From Gammaproteobacteria bacterium (lineage in GTDB: Bacteria > Pseudomonadota > Gammaproteobacteria > Pseudomonadales > Pseudohongiellaceae), in assembly GCA_002731775.1 (NCBI GenBank), contig PCCP01000101.1, positions 1 to 64,000 on the forward strand: DNA of 64,000 nucleotides, read 5' to 3'. A program made the position numbers and the translations under genes. Below, in pieces: positions 1 to 11,778 of the stretch. The notes under the pieces are model-generated. The model was not told the DNA's origin. It saw only the letters and a list, made by a program, of their open reading frames with translations, and did no database searches. Every line of letters starts with the position of its first letter. The first letter of the stretch is position 1.

Positions 1-121
1 GAAGCAATTAATAATCCCAACAAAAAAACATTTTGCATTGTTAATACATATGGATGATCAAATAAAGGATTCATATATAATTCCCGTAAGGCTTAGAACC
101 TACCTAATTTACTGTTGTAAA
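1..121. other. AT-rich gap downstream of glmS; likely attTn7 region
   Basis: No gene is visible in this AT-rich stretch. It follows the 3' end of glmS, whose last residues (NLAKSVTVE) match the conserved end of the gene that Tn7-family transposons recognise through TnsD. In known cases the insertion point lies about 25 bp past the stop codon, which would be near position 97 here. No Tn7 end or transposase gene is visible, so the site looks empty as far as the window shows. Confidence 0.35.
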
Positions 122-1957
122 CTACTCCACAGTGACTGATTTAGCGAGATTTCGCGGATGGTCGATATCCGTGCCCTTGATGATTGCCACGTGATAAGAC
201 AATAACTGCAGCGGAATGGTAAATACGATGGGATCGAGGATGTCAGGGCAATTAGGCAGATTAATTACTTCGCAACTGCTGTCGCTCTTGTACTGAATAC
301 TTTCGTCAGCAAACACGTAAAGCTTGCCACCCCTGGCGCTGACTTCCGCAAGATTTGCCTTCAGTTTTCCTAGCAAATCATTGTTGGGCGCTACGGCAAT
401 TACCGGCATATCGCTATCTACCAGGGCCAAGGGTCCATGCTTTAGTTCGCCGGCTGGATAGGCTTCGGCATGAATATAAGATATCTCCTTAAGCTTTAGC
501 GCGCCCTCTTTCGCCACCGGATACTGAATGCCTCTACCGAGGAATAAACTGTGATTCTTGTCGGAAAATTGTTTGGATACTTTCTTGATTCCCTTGCCTA
601 ATTTGAGAGCCTTTTCAACCAGAGCCGGGAGTTTTGCCAGTTCCTTTATCAGCTTCGACTCCTGTTTCGGTTGCAGTCCAGTGCGACGTGCTAGCACGAT
701 AGACAGGATTAGCAGGAGGCTAAGCTGTGTGGTAAATGCCTTGGTGGAAGCTACACCGATTTCCTGCCCCGCCATGGTCAGCAGGCAGAAGTCCGTTTCC
801 CTGACCAGGGAGCTGGTGGCTACATTACAGATTGCGAGACTTGCGATATAGGGTTTGTTCTTCGCGTATCGAAGCGCCGCCAGAGTGTCGGCGGTTTCGC
901 CTGATTGAGAAACCGCCACGAACAAAGTGCTAGGTTGCACAATTATATCTCGATATCTATAGTCGCTCGCGATGTCTACCTGGCATGAAATTTTAGCGAT
1001 GGATTCGAGCCAGTATTTCGTCACCTGCCCGGCATGGAAGCTGGTGCCGCAAGCGACTATCTGTACATTTTTTACTCTGTCGAAGATGGCCCCTGCCTTT
1101 ATGCCGAAGGCCTCCTCCAGAACGCGGGTAGAACTTATTCTGCCATCGAGGGTGTCCTGAATTACCTGTGGCTGCTCATATATTTCTTTGAGCATGAAGT
1201 GTTTGTATTCCCCCTTCTCCGCGGCCTTGGCTTTGTTCTGAATGGTCGTGACCGGCCTTCTTGCTTTTTTCCCTCCGTGCCACACTTCTATGGAGTTCAG
1301 ACTAACTTTGGCTGTATCGTCTTCTTCGAGATAAATAAATCTGTCGGTTACTTGTCCAAGTGCAAGCGGGTCTGACGCAACAAAGTTTTCCCCGATGCCG
1401 ACGCCAATCACCAGGGGGCTTCCGCTTCTTGCGACTATTATCTGGTCCGGCTGCGTGCTGTCGATAACGCATAGCCCATAGGCGCCATGTAGCTTTTTTA
1501 TAGCTCTTTGCACTGCCACCAGCAACGAGACTCTACCGCCTTTTCTGGCCTGCCGAATTAGATGGGCTATTATTTCGGTATCGGTCTCGGTCTTAAAGAC
1601 ATAGCCCTGGGCCAAAAGTTTCTCTCTGAGTATTTCATAATTCTCGATGATGCCATTGTGAACGATGAAAATTTCATTACCAGAATTATGGGGGTGGGCG
1701 TTAGCGACTGTAGGCCGGCCGTGGGTGGCCCACCGTGTATGGGCTATGCCGAGTTTGCCTCTAATATTTGATTTTCTGGCGGCGCCTAACAGCTTCTTAA
1801 CCTTGCCGACAGTCTTGACTATGTGTGACTTGTTTTTTGGGCCGCCAATCAGCGCCACGCCGGCCGAGTCATAACCTCGATATTCCAGCCTTTTAAGGCC
1901 CTCCAGCAGAATGCCGGTGACTTCTCTTTCTGCAATTGCACCTACAATGCCGCACAT
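122..1957 (-). CDS. glmS: glutamine--fructose-6-phosphate aminotransferase (isomerizing)
   Basis: GlmS converts fructose-6-phosphate and glutamine to glucosamine-6-phosphate, the first committed step toward UDP-GlcNAc for peptidoglycan and LPS. The 611-residue protein begins MCGIVGA, so Cys2 becomes the N-terminal nucleophile of the class II glutaminase domain (about 1-240). Two SIS sugar-isomerase domains follow (about 285-420 and 455-600), and the end is the conserved KSVTVE. Length is normal for the family. It lies 33 bp downstream of glmU on the same strand, which suggests cotranscription of two steps of the same pathway, as in many gammaproteobacteria. No glmS ribozyme is visible upstream. 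Confidence 0.98.
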   Translation of the reverse strand: MCGIVGAIAEREVTGILLEGLKRLEYRGYDSAGVALIGGPKNKSHIVKTVGKVKKLLGAARKSNIRGKLGIAHTRWATHGRPTVANAHPHNSGNEIFIVHNGIIENYEILREKLLAQGYVFKTETDTEIIAHLIRQARKGGRVSLLVAVQRAIKKLHGAYGLCVIDSTQPDQIIVARSGSPLVIGVGIGENFVASDPLALGQVTDRFIYLEEDDTAKVSLNSIEVWHGGKKARRPVTTIQNKAKAAEKGEYKHFMLKEIYEQPQVIQDTLDGRISSTRVLEEAFGIKAGAIFDRVKNVQIVACGTSFHAGQVTKYWLESIAKISCQVDIASDYRYRDIIVQPSTLFVAVSQSGETADTLAALRYAKNKPYIASLAICNVATSSLVRETDFCLLTMAGQEIGVASTKAFTTQLSLLLILSIVLARRTGLQPKQESKLIKELAKLPALVEKALKLGKGIKKVSKQFSDKNHSLFLGRGIQYPVAKEGALKLKEISYIHAEAYPAGELKHGPLALVDSDMPVIAVAPNNDLLGKLKANLAEVSARGGKLYVFADESIQYKSDSSCEVINLPNCPDILDPIVFTIPLQLLSYHVAIIKGTDIDHPRNLAKSVTVE

Positions 1958-1990
1958 TTTCGATACTCTGTATTGGCGTGGCCGGCGAGT

Positions 1991-3373
1991 CTATTTTTTG
2001 ACTGGCCGCTTCCAGCCCGGGATGTTACGTTGCTTGCCTCTGCCGATTGCCAGATTGTCGGCCGGCACATCGCGATTGATGGTGGAGCCCGCCGCTATAA
2101 ATGTATTGTCCGCCAGTTCTACTGGCGCCACCAGGACGCTGTTTGAGCCAACGAAGACATTACTCCCAATGCTGGTCTTGTGCTTGTTGACTCCGTCGTA
2201 ATTACAAACTATAGCGCCAGCCCCGATATTCACATTCTTTCCGAGTTCGGCGTCACCGATGTAGGCTAAATGGCTGGCCTTGGAACCCTTGCCTATAATC
2301 GCATTTTTCGTTTCCACAAAATTGCCAATCTTTACATCGTCTTTAAGAACGGTGCCAGGTCTAATTCTAGCGTATGGCCCGATACTTACATTTCTTCCAA
2401 TGACGCCACCATCGATGTTTGAGCCGGGGAGAATAACTGATCCGTCCCCAATTACGGAGCTTTTTATAATTACGTTGGCTCCGACAACGACACCGTTGCC
2501 CAAAACTACCTCTCCTTCAAAGATTGCGTTTATGTCGATCTCTACGTCTTTACCAACTTCCAGTTCGCCCCTAATGTCGACCCGCGCCGGATCACGCAGT
2601 GTCACGCCAGCGGCCAATAAGTCGTCGACTTTATTCATTTGATAGTGCCTCTCCAGGCTGGCCAGCTGAGATTTATAATTCACCCCCTGAATTTCAAAAC
2701 CATCTTCGATGACTGCCGCAACGATCTTGCAATTTTCTCTCGCCGCCATGGCTACGATGTCGGTAAGATAATACTCCCCTTGTGCATTGTGGTTTTCAAT
2801 CTCGCCCAACCATCGCACCAGCTTAACGGTTGGAATCGCCATGATGCCACTATTGATCTCTTTTATCTGTTTTTGTTCCACGCTCGCATCTTTTTCTTCG
2901 ACGATTGCGGTGATGGCGTTGTCATCACCACGAATGATTCTGCCAAATCCGGTTGGCTCATCCGTGATCAGTGTCAATAGCGAGAGGGTTTCGGCATTCG
3001 CCTGGCCGAGTAGTTTTTCCAGGGTTATGGTCTTGATCAGGGGCACATCACCATACAGAACCAAAACCAGGTTGTTCTTATTATCTGAATTCAGAGCACT
3101 CGTTGTTTGCTGAACAGCATGACCGGTACCTAGCTGCGGCTCCTGGATTGCCCAGTTAATACTGCCTCCATTTGACAGGGAAGCAATATGCTGTTTGATT
3201 TGTTCGCCGCCGTAACCAATGACGAGATGAAGACAGGTATTTCCTAATTTTTCGGCAGCGTTAATGACATGCTCGAGCATAGAGCAACCACCGATTCGAT
3301 GCAGTACCTTCGGCAGGTTTGAGTTCATTCTGGTGCCTTTGCCTGCGGCCAGAATTACGACATCCAATTTCAT
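1991..3373 (-). CDS. glmU: bifunctional GlmU: N-acetylglucosamine-1-P uridyltransferase / glucosamine-1-P acetyltransferase
   Basis: GlmU acetylates glucosamine-1-phosphate and then transfers UMP to make UDP-GlcNAc. The N-terminal half carries the nucleotidyltransferase motif LAAGKGTRM at residues 8-16. From about residue 250 the protein is a left-handed beta helix of hexapeptide repeats (for example the runs around VVLGNGVVVGANVII and KIGNFVETKNAIIGKG) that carries the acetyltransferase site. Its 460 residues are normal. It is the gene after atpC but is separated from it by a strong intrinsic terminator (3470..3503), so it probably has its own promoter. That promoter region is occupied by a dispersed repeat (3403..3452). 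Confidence 0.98.
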   Translation of the reverse strand: MKLDVVILAAGKGTRMNSNLPKVLHRIGGCSMLEHVINAAEKLGNTCLHLVIGYGGEQIKQHIASLSNGGSINWAIQEPQLGTGHAVQQTTSALNSDNKNNLVLVLYGDVPLIKTITLEKLLGQANAETLSLLTLITDEPTGFGRIIRGDDNAITAIVEEKDASVEQKQIKEINSGIMAIPTVKLVRWLGEIENHNAQGEYYLTDIVAMAARENCKIVAAVIEDGFEIQGVNYKSQLASLERHYQMNKVDDLLAAGVTLRDPARVDIRGELEVGKDVEIDINAIFEGEVVLGNGVVVGANVIIKSSVIGDGSVILPGSNIDGGVIGRNVSIGPYARIRPGTVLKDDVKIGNFVETKNAIIGKGSKASHLAYIGDAELGKNVNIGAGAIVCNYDGVNKHKTSIGSNVFVGSNSVLVAPVELADNTFIAAGSTINRDVPADNLAIGRGKQRNIPGWKRPVKK

Positions 3374-3402
3374 ATCAATGTTCTACTGTTTTGCTTGGGC
3401 AA

Positions 3403-3452
3403 CTGTGTGCTTCAGGGCGCGCAGAGACCATATGCCATTAATCACAGGTGCC
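3403..3452 (-). repeat. dispersed repeat unit, copy 1 (upstream of glmU)
   Basis: Read on the minus strand, these 50 bases begin GGCACC, contain AATGGCATATG and end in CTGAAGCACACAG. They match the plus-strand bases 59246..59295 at 38 of 50 positions with no gaps by my count. Both copies are intergenic. This copy lacks the inverted second arm found in the copy at 59 kb. It sits between the atp terminator and the glmU start. Confidence 0.55.
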
Positions 3453-3469
3453 CTTGTTTGGAGAATATC

Positions 3470-3503
3470 AAAAAAAAAAGGTAGCACTCGCTACCTTTTT
3501 TTT
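3470..3503. terminator. bidirectional intrinsic terminator between atpC and glmU
   Basis: A perfect 6-bp stem (GGTAGC / GCTACC, 3480-3485 and 3490-3495) with loop ACTC is flanked by an A-run on the left and eight T residues on the right. The A and T runs can extend the stem. On the minus strand it ends transcription of the atp operon before glmU. Confidence 0.85.
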
Positions 3504-3535
3504 GCAATCCCTGGGGTCGATCGAAGTGGCCTGTG

Positions 3536-3949
3536 CTACTTCCGCATTTGCCGCAGTGCTCGCAGTTGTGCCGCCGCCTCGGCCAGTTGGGCCGCAGCGA
3601 TAGAATACTCAAATTCAGCAGTCTGATTGGCGATAGCCTTCTCTGCGTCATCCATCGCCGAAATCGCCGAAGCCTCATCGAGATCATCGGCGCGCAGCGC
3701 AGTGTCTGCCAACAAGGTAACGACGCCTCTTTGTACTTCCAGAAAACCACCGGAGACATAAAACACCTCTTCCTCGCCACCACTTAGCACCAGCTTTACC
3801 GGGCCAGGAATCAAGGCTGTTAGCAGCGGCGCATGCCCAGGGGCGATGCCAAGATCCCCCAGGGACCCCGCCGCAACGACCATCTCAACCAGGCCAGAGA
3901 AAATACTCTTCTCCGCGCTTACGATGTCACAATGCATTGTCATATCCAT
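3536..3949 (-). CDS. atpC: F1Fo ATP synthase epsilon subunit
   Basis: AtpC is a central-stalk subunit of F1 that contacts gamma and the c-ring and can inhibit ATP hydrolysis. The 137-residue protein has the N-terminal beta-sandwich ([15 protein letters not shown], then the conserved [14 protein letters not shown] segment at about 31-44) and a C-terminal alpha-helical hairpin rich in Ala and Glu. It is the last gene of atpIBEFHAGDC and is followed by a strong terminator. Length and motifs are normal. Confidence 0.97.
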   Translation of the reverse strand: MDMTMHCDIVSAEKSIFSGLVEMVVAAGSLGDLGIAPGHAPLLTALIPGPVKLVLSGGEEEVFYVSGGFLEVQRGVVTLLADTALRADDLDEASAISAMDDAEKAIANQTAEFEYSIAAAQLAEAAAQLRALRQMRK

Positions 3950-4019
3950 AATCAGTCTCTCTGCTGTGCGTCTGCGCTTGCTCTCTTATCTGCGCTCTAA
4001 CACTTCATGCTCTTCGGTC

Positions 4020-5423
<1,404 letters not shown>

Positions 5424-5501
5424 TTAATCTGTAACACTTTGTCTAAAAATCCTAAACAAGATAATATGGAATCCGATAGACTCCGGTTCTGTGATTGGCG
5501 T

Positions 5502-6362
5502 TCAAACCGCTGCCGCACCACTTACAATTTCTGATAATTCCTGGGTAATCGCCGCCTGTCTGGCCTTGTTGTAAACCAGTTGCAAACCCTCGATGAGGTC
5601 CCCGGCATTGTCGGTTGCGCTCTTCATGGCGATCATCCTTGCCGCCTGCTCACAGGCATTATTTTCAACTACCGCCTGGTAAACCTGGGATTCTATGTAT
5701 CGGTCCAGCAAGCCATCCAGCAACTCCTTGGCTTCGGGCTCATACAGATAGTCCCAGTGATGCTTTAAATCTTCTTCTTCCGATGGCAGCAGGGGTAAGA
5801 GCTGTTCAATCACTGGCTGCTGGGTCATGGTATTGATAAAACTATTGCTCACGATCTGCAGCTGGTCAATTTCATGGCCATCAAATTTGTTTAACATCAC
5901 CTTGACCACGCCAACCACATCGGCAACCGTCGGCGCATCGCCGATGTTGCGTACAGATGCGATTACGTTGCCACCGTAGTTGTTAAAAAAGGCCGTGGCC
6001 CTGGCACCAATCAAACACAGATCAATTTCTACATTGCGCTCGTGCCAGGCCTTCATGGAAACCACTGCCGCCTTGAAGGCATTAACATTCAAGCCGCCAC
6101 AAAGACCGCGGTCCGTTGAAACCACGATGTATCCAATCCGCTTCACCGGGCGCGTATCAAAATAAATATGTCGATACTCGGGGGTAGAATTCGCGATATG
6201 CCCGATCACGGAGCGAATACGATGGGCATAGGGCTTACCCAGCTGCATGCGGTCCTGTGCCTTGCGCATTTTGCTGGCGGCAACCATTTCCATCGCGCTG
6301 GTGATCTTCTGAGTGTTCTCAATACTCGCGATCTTGGATCGTATTTCTTTTCCGCTGGCCAT
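5502..6362 (-). CDS. atpG: F1Fo ATP synthase gamma subunit
   Basis: AtpG is the rotating shaft of F1. The 286-residue protein begins with the conserved [17 protein letters not shown] helix and the KMRKAQ segment; the central domain has the [11 protein letters not shown] motif (about residues 84-94), and the C-terminal helix ends with the family signature [19 protein letters not shown]. It lies between atpA and atpD. Length is normal. Confidence 0.98.
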   Translation of the reverse strand: MASGKEIRSKIASIENTQKITSAMEMVAASKMRKAQDRMQLGKPYAHRIRSVIGHIANSTPEYRHIYFDTRPVKRIGYIVVSTDRGLCGGLNVNAFKAAVVSMKAWHERNVEIDLCLIGARATAFFNNYGGNVIASVRNIGDAPTVADVVGVVKVMLNKFDGHEIDQLQIVSNSFINTMTQQPVIEQLLPLLPSEEEDLKHHWDYLYEPEAKELLDGLLDRYIESQVYQAVVENNACEQAARMIAMKSATDNAGDLIEGLQLVYNKARQAAITQELSEIVSGAAAV

Positions 6363-6404
6363 TGTTCTTGCCTGTTCTCTTGCCGTTAACGCGCCGCTGC
6401 CGGC

Positions 6405-7949
6405 TTACCAGGATTGTGTTGCTTTAAACTGCTCCAGTGCCACCTTGAACTGGGCCTCGATATCATCATTGTAATTGCCGCTGTTGTTGATCTTGTCCAT
6501 CAGCTCGGCATTCTCGCTGTTCATGTAAGACAGCAAGGATTCTTCAAAATCCAGCACCTTGTTCAGTTCGATGTCCTCAAGATAGCCTTCATTTGCCGCG
6601 TAGAGGGAAACCCCCATCTCGGCGACGGACAGAGGCGAGTACTGTTTTTGTTTCATCAGCTCAGTCACCCGCTGACCATGTTCCAGCTGCGCTCGAGTAG
6701 CATCATCGAGGTCAGAGGCGAAGGCAGCAAAGGCGGCCAGTTCCCGGTACTGGGCCAGGGCGATACGAATGCCACCACCCAACTTCTTGATAATCTTGGT
6801 CTGCGCCGCACCACCGACACGAGAGACCGAAATTCCCGGGTTCATGGCGGGTCGAATGCCGGCATTAAACAGGTCTGTTTCCAGGAAAATCTGGCCGTCG
6901 GTAATGGAAATCACGTTGGTGGGTACAAAAGCAGAAATATCGCCTGCCTGGGTTTCAATAATTGGCAATGCCGTCAGCGAGCCGGTCTTTCCCTTCACTT
7001 CACCATTGGTTATTTTCTCAACGTAGTCAGCGCTCACTCTCGCCGCACGCTCCAGCAAACGTGAGTGTAGATAGAATACGTCTCCAGGATAGGCTTCTCG
7101 TCCCGGCGGCCGGCGCAACAATAGCGATATCTGTCGATAGGCCCATGCCTGCTTGGTCAGATCATCATAAATGATCAGCGCATCCTCACCCCGGTCGCGG
7201 TAATACTCGCCCATGGAGCATCCTGCATATGGCGCAATAAACTGCATGGATGCAGGGTCCGATGCGGTGGCCGCGACCACGATGGTGTATTCCATGGCGC
7301 CGTGCTCTTCCAGTTTGTTTACCACGTTGGCAACCGAAGAGGCTTTCTGGCCAACCGCGACATAGACGCATTTAATGCCCTTGCCTTTCTGGTTGATGAT
7401 GGTGTCGATCGCAACCGCGGTTTTTCCGACCTGGCGGTCACCAATAATCAGTTCCCGCTGTCCCCGTCCGATGGGGGTCATGGAATCGATAGATTTGAGG
7501 CCCGTCTGCACCGGTTGCGATACCGATTGCCTGGCGATGACGCCCGGCGCGACTTTTTCAACGGCTGCCGACAATTTTGCCTCTATCGGGCCCTTGCCAT
7601 CGATTGGTTTACCCAGGGCGTCGACCACCCGTCCTTCGAGTTCCGGCCCAATGGGTACTTCCAGAATCCGCTGCGTGCAACGACAGGTTTGACCTTCTTT
7701 CAGGCTCAAGTAATCGCCCAGGACTACCGCCCCTACTGAGTCGCGCTCCAGGTTCAGAGCCATGCCATATAGCCCGCCCTCAAACTCGATCATTTCCCCA
7801 TACATCACATCAGCCAGGCCGTGAATGCGAATAATACCGTCAGATACGCTGACGATTGTGCCTTCATTCTTCGCCTGAACGGAGACATCGAGATTATCGA
7901 TGCGCTGCTTGATGATTTCGCTGATTTCTGATGGATTCAGTTGTTGCAT
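6405..7949 (-). CDS. atpA: F1Fo ATP synthase alpha subunit
   Basis: AtpA is the non-catalytic nucleotide-binding partner of beta in the F1 hexamer. Walker A reads GDRQVGKT at residues 170-177. The family signature [22 protein letters not shown] and the SVSRVGG segment are present. The 514-residue length is standard. It is cotranscribed with atpH upstream (25 bp gap) and atpG downstream. Confidence 0.99.
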   Translation of the reverse strand: MQQLNPSEISEIIKQRIDNLDVSVQAKNEGTIVSVSDGIIRIHGLADVMYGEMIEFEGGLYGMALNLERDSVGAVVLGDYLSLKEGQTCRCTQRILEVPIGPELEGRVVDALGKPIDGKGPIEAKLSAAVEKVAPGVIARQSVSQPVQTGLKSIDSMTPIGRGQRELIIGDRQVGKTAVAIDTIINQKGKGIKCVYVAVGQKASSVANVVNKLEEHGAMEYTIVVAATASDPASMQFIAPYAGCSMGEYYRDRGEDALIIYDDLTKQAWAYRQISLLLRRPPGREAYPGDVFYLHSRLLERAARVSADYVEKITNGEVKGKTGSLTALPIIETQAGDISAFVPTNVISITDGQIFLETDLFNAGIRPAMNPGISVSRVGGAAQTKIIKKLGGGIRIALAQYRELAAFAAFASDLDDATRAQLEHGQRVTELMKQKQYSPLSVAEMGVSLYAANEGYLEDIELNKVLDFEESLLSYMNSENAELMDKINNSGNYNDDIEAQFKVALEQFKATQSW

Positions 7950-7974
7950 TCTTTTTCCCTTGTTCCTGAGCTGT

Positions 7975-8511
7975 TCAGGAATTCATTAATTCTGCTAGTT
8001 TGGACAATTTACCGCGAACGGAGTTATCGATGACCGTATCTCCTGCCCGGATCACTGCGCCACCAATCAAGCTCTGGTTCACGCGAGTCGACAAGTTTAT
8101 TTCTCGTTGTAATCGCGTCTTCAGCGCCTGTGCCAACTGGTCTGAAACATCTACACTGATTTCAAATGCCGTGGTAATTTCCACATCGACTGATTTCTCC
8201 TGATCGGCCTTGAGGATTTCAAACAATATGGAAATCTCTGGCAACAGGCTCAACCGCTTGTTCTCGGAAAGCAGGCGAATAAAATTCTGGCCCTTGTCGT
8301 CGAGCTCTTTATCACAGACTTCGATCAGGGACTGTGCCACCTGCTCCGCCGCCAACGCCGGCGAAGACAGCATCGATGCGACAGCATCGTTTTCGGTAAC
8401 AGCTGCCACCACTGCCAGCATATTTGACCAGTTCTCCAGGCCACTATCAGCCATGGCGACTTCAAAGGCCGCCTTGGCGTAGGGTCTTGCTAATGTGACT
8501 AATTCTGCCAT
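7975..8511 (-). CDS. atpH: F1Fo ATP synthase delta subunit
   Basis: AtpH (OSCP-like) caps F1 and joins it to the peripheral stalk formed by the b subunits. The protein starts with the family pattern [12 protein letters not shown] (about residues 6-17) and ends with the [20 protein letters not shown] segment typical of delta subunits. At 178 residues it is normal. It sits between atpF and atpA. Confidence 0.97.
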   Translation of the reverse strand: MAELVTLARPYAKAAFEVAMADSGLENWSNMLAVVAAVTENDAVASMLSSPALAAEQVAQSLIEVCDKELDDKGQNFIRLLSENKRLSLLPEISILFEILKADQEKSVDVEITTAFEISVDVSDQLAQALKTRLQREINLSTRVNQSLIGGAVIRAGDTVIDNSVRGKLSKLAELMNS

Positions 8512-8546
8512 TTCGGGTTTTTCGCGGTTCTGGACATTCCAGTGAG

Positions 8547-9017
8547 TTAGAGTTCCGCCGCCAATTTACTCAGCATTTCTTCATTCGCTGCCTGGTCTAT
8601 GGATGACTCCAATATTTTTTCGGCACCGGCTATGGCAATCGCTGACACCTGTTCCCGCAAGGATTCCTTGGCCCGATTAACCTCTTGTTCAATCTCGGCT
8701 TTGGCGCCAGCAATAATGCGCTGGCCTTCTTCCCTAGCCTGGTCCTTGGCCTCATCCACAATCTGGGAGCCGCGTTTGTTGGCCTGATCAATAATGGTGG
8801 CGGCTTGAGCTTTCACCTCTTTGAGCTGCTTAATAACCCTCGCCTGTGCCAGCTCGAGGTCTTTTTCACCACGCGCGCCTGCCTCCAGTCCATCCGCAAT
8901 CTTCTGTTTGCGTTGTTCCAGGATGTTGGCAAAAAGAGGCCAGACCTTGGCCTGGCAAAACCACCAGAACACAAAGAAGGCTATGGACTGTCCAATGAAG
9001 GTTAAATTAAAACTCAC
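8547..9017 (-). CDS. atpF: F1Fo ATP synthase b subunit
   Basis: AtpF forms the dimeric peripheral stalk. Residues about 6-28 are the single membrane helix (IGQSIAFFVFWWFC), followed by a long charged, Ala-, Glu- and Lys-rich helix to the end, suited to a right-handed coiled coil. The 156 residues equal the E. coli length. There is one copy of the b gene and no b' gene. Confidence 0.97.
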   Translation of the reverse strand: MSFNLTFIGQSIAFFVFWWFCQAKVWPLFANILEQRKQKIADGLEAGARGEKDLELAQARVIKQLKEVKAQAATIIDQANKRGSQIVDEAKDQAREEGQRIIAGAKAEIEQEVNRAKESLREQVSAIAIAGAEKILESSIDQAANEEMLSKLAAEL

Positions 9018-9057
9018 GGCACAACTCCCTCTATTCAGGTTGACAAATCAGACGGCG

Positions 9058-9354
<297 letters not shown>

Positions 9355-9363
9355 TTAGTTCAA

Positions 9364-10260
<897 letters not shown>

Positions 10261-10293
10261 CTAAATAGTGAACTGCGGGAGCCTGCCGGACTC

Positions 10294-10713
10294 CTAGCTT
10301 TTGTTGCTGGAAGGACTATAACTGATAAGCCCGGACATCATTACGCCCACAAAATGGGTTGCTATGAACCCAAGTATCAGGGCTAATTCATGTAAACTGG
10401 TTATCAGTGTGAAACTGAGCGCAAAAAGCACCACGGTGATCACTATTTTACCAAGTTCGCCCCTGATAAATCCCCTGACAATTTTATCCGCATTGCGCGC
10501 TCCGGAATATTTGAAAGCGTGCAAGGCGAAATAGCTGTTAGGCAATGCGCTGATCAGCCCCCCCAACAGTACAGAAAAGGCTGTCGTGGCGCCTGAAAAC
10601 AACAGAGAAATTACCGATATAAAGCCCGTCATCGCAAGCTGCGCGAGTATCACTTTATATACCGGGGGGGCTTTTAAATTAGACACACTACGGCTATTTT
10701 GCTTGACTGACAT
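10294..10713 (-). CDS. atpI: ATP synthase assembly protein I
   Basis: AtpI is a small membrane protein that assists c-ring assembly. The protein shows four hydrophobic segments and the family pattern LPNSYFALHAFKYSGAR in the first half. I chose the ATG at 10713 (MSVKQNSR, 139 residues) because it gives the usual family length. An in-frame TTG at 10755 adds 14 residues and has AGGAG ten bases upstream, so it is a real alternative. It is the first gene of the atp operon, just downstream of a strong sigma70-type promoter. Confidence 0.88.
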   Translation of the reverse strand: MSVKQNSRSVSNLKAPPVYKVILAQLAMTGFISVISLLFSGATTAFSVLLGGLISALPNSYFALHAFKYSGARNADKIVRGFIRGELGKIVITVVLFALSFTLITSLHELALILGFIATHFVGVMMSGLISYSPSSNKS

Positions 10714-10796
10714 GCCAGCCCACACCCCAAAAACACCTGCAACAATCGCCCGCAAAAATCGCCGACTCCTGTAGCGGCGATCACCAAAGCACGCGC

Positions 10797-10825
10797 ATTA
10801 TAGGGATTTTGGAGGGCCTTATCAA
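10797..10825 (-). promoter_or_regulatory. sigma70-type promoter of the atp operon
   Basis: On the minus strand, TTGATA (complement of 10820-10825) is followed by exactly 17 bases and then a consensus TATAAT (complement of 10797-10802). It lies between the parB stop and atpI and points into the atp genes. It predicts a leader of about 35 bases before the TTG or about 75 before the ATG of atpI. Confidence 0.7.
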
Positions 10826-10838
10826 CTACGTGAGATTA

Positions 10839-11738
10839 TCATTTTATGTGAGACAGGATGCCGTCCAGCTCATCCAGAGAGTTGTATTTTAGAACAAGTC
10901 TCCCCTTCCCTTTTGCGGTGTGCTGTATCATTACCTGGGCACCCAATTTTTCGGCTAGATTTTCTTCCAGGTTCTTGATATCTGGGTCGACCAGTTTGCT
11001 GGCTCTGGCCTCACCGCCCCCAGCAATAAGGCGTCTTACCAGGGATTCGGTTTGTCGCACCGACAGGCCTCGGCCAACAACAGCACGAGCTGCTTCTGAT
11101 TGTTGCATGTCGGGCAACGAGAGCAACGCCCGGGCATGACCCATCTCCAGGTCGCCATGTTCCAGCATGCGCCGCACATCGATACTCAAGCCGATCAGTC
11201 GAATCAGGTTAGTCACGCTGGTGCGAGACTTGCCAACCGCGTCTGCTACCTCTTGTTGGGTAAGCTCAAATTCATCCTGTAGTCGTTTTAGTGCCATCCC
11301 TTCTTCGATGGGGTTGAGGTTCTCCCGCTGGATATTCTCGATAAGAGACATGGCGATGGCAGCCTCATCTCCGACCGGTTTTATAATGGCGGGGATGGTG
11401 TCGAGCCCAACGATCTGGCTTGCCTTCCAGCGCCGCTCGCCGGCGATAATCTCATATTTATCGGAAGAAATAGGGCGGATTATGATGGGCTGCATAACCC
11501 CTTGAGCCTTGATGGAATTGGCCAATTCCTGCAGCGCTTCTTCGTGCATGTCGGTTCTGGGTTGATATTTTCCACGCTGAACCCGGTCAACAGGGACATG
11601 CATCAGGGCTCCGTCTTGGTTCGCTGACACCGATACTGGCCGATTTTGGGGCCCGCCCAAGAGGCTGGCCATGGTTTCTGTGCTGCCTGCTGATAACAGC
11701 GCATCGAGGCCTTTTCCAAGCTTCTTTTTCTCTTTCAT
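10839..11738 (-). CDS. parB: chromosome partitioning protein ParB
   Basis: ParB binds parS sites, spreads as a CTP-dependent clamp and works with ParA to segregate the origin. The start MKEKKKLGKGLDALL is the usual family N-terminus. An upstream in-frame ATG at 11810 would overlap parA and adds residues without family likeness, so 11738 was chosen (299 residues). The CTP-binding box GERRW is at 100-104, a helix-turn-helix (LTQQEVADAVGKSRTSV) is near 165-182, and a C-terminal dimer domain follows. Two candidate parS sites lie 11-12 kb away inside recF. Confidence 0.97.
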   Translation of the reverse strand: MKEKKKLGKGLDALLSAGSTETMASLLGGPQNRPVSVSANQDGALMHVPVDRVQRGKYQPRTDMHEEALQELANSIKAQGVMQPIIIRPISSDKYEIIAGERRWKASQIVGLDTIPAIIKPVGDEAAIAMSLIENIQRENLNPIEEGMALKRLQDEFELTQQEVADAVGKSRTSVTNLIRLIGLSIDVRRMLEHGDLEMGHARALLSLPDMQQSEAARAVVGRGLSVRQTESLVRRLIAGGGEARASKLVDPDIKNLEENLAEKLGAQVMIQHTAKGKGRLVLKYNSLDELDGILSHIK

Positions 11739-11778
11739 CTCACACCTAAGCTCCAGCGCATTCGGGATTTGCGCCGGG

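Noticed and set aside
1-121. Tn7-like element downstream of glmS
   Set aside because: The conserved attachment context is present, but no transposon end or transposase is visible in the 121 bases available.
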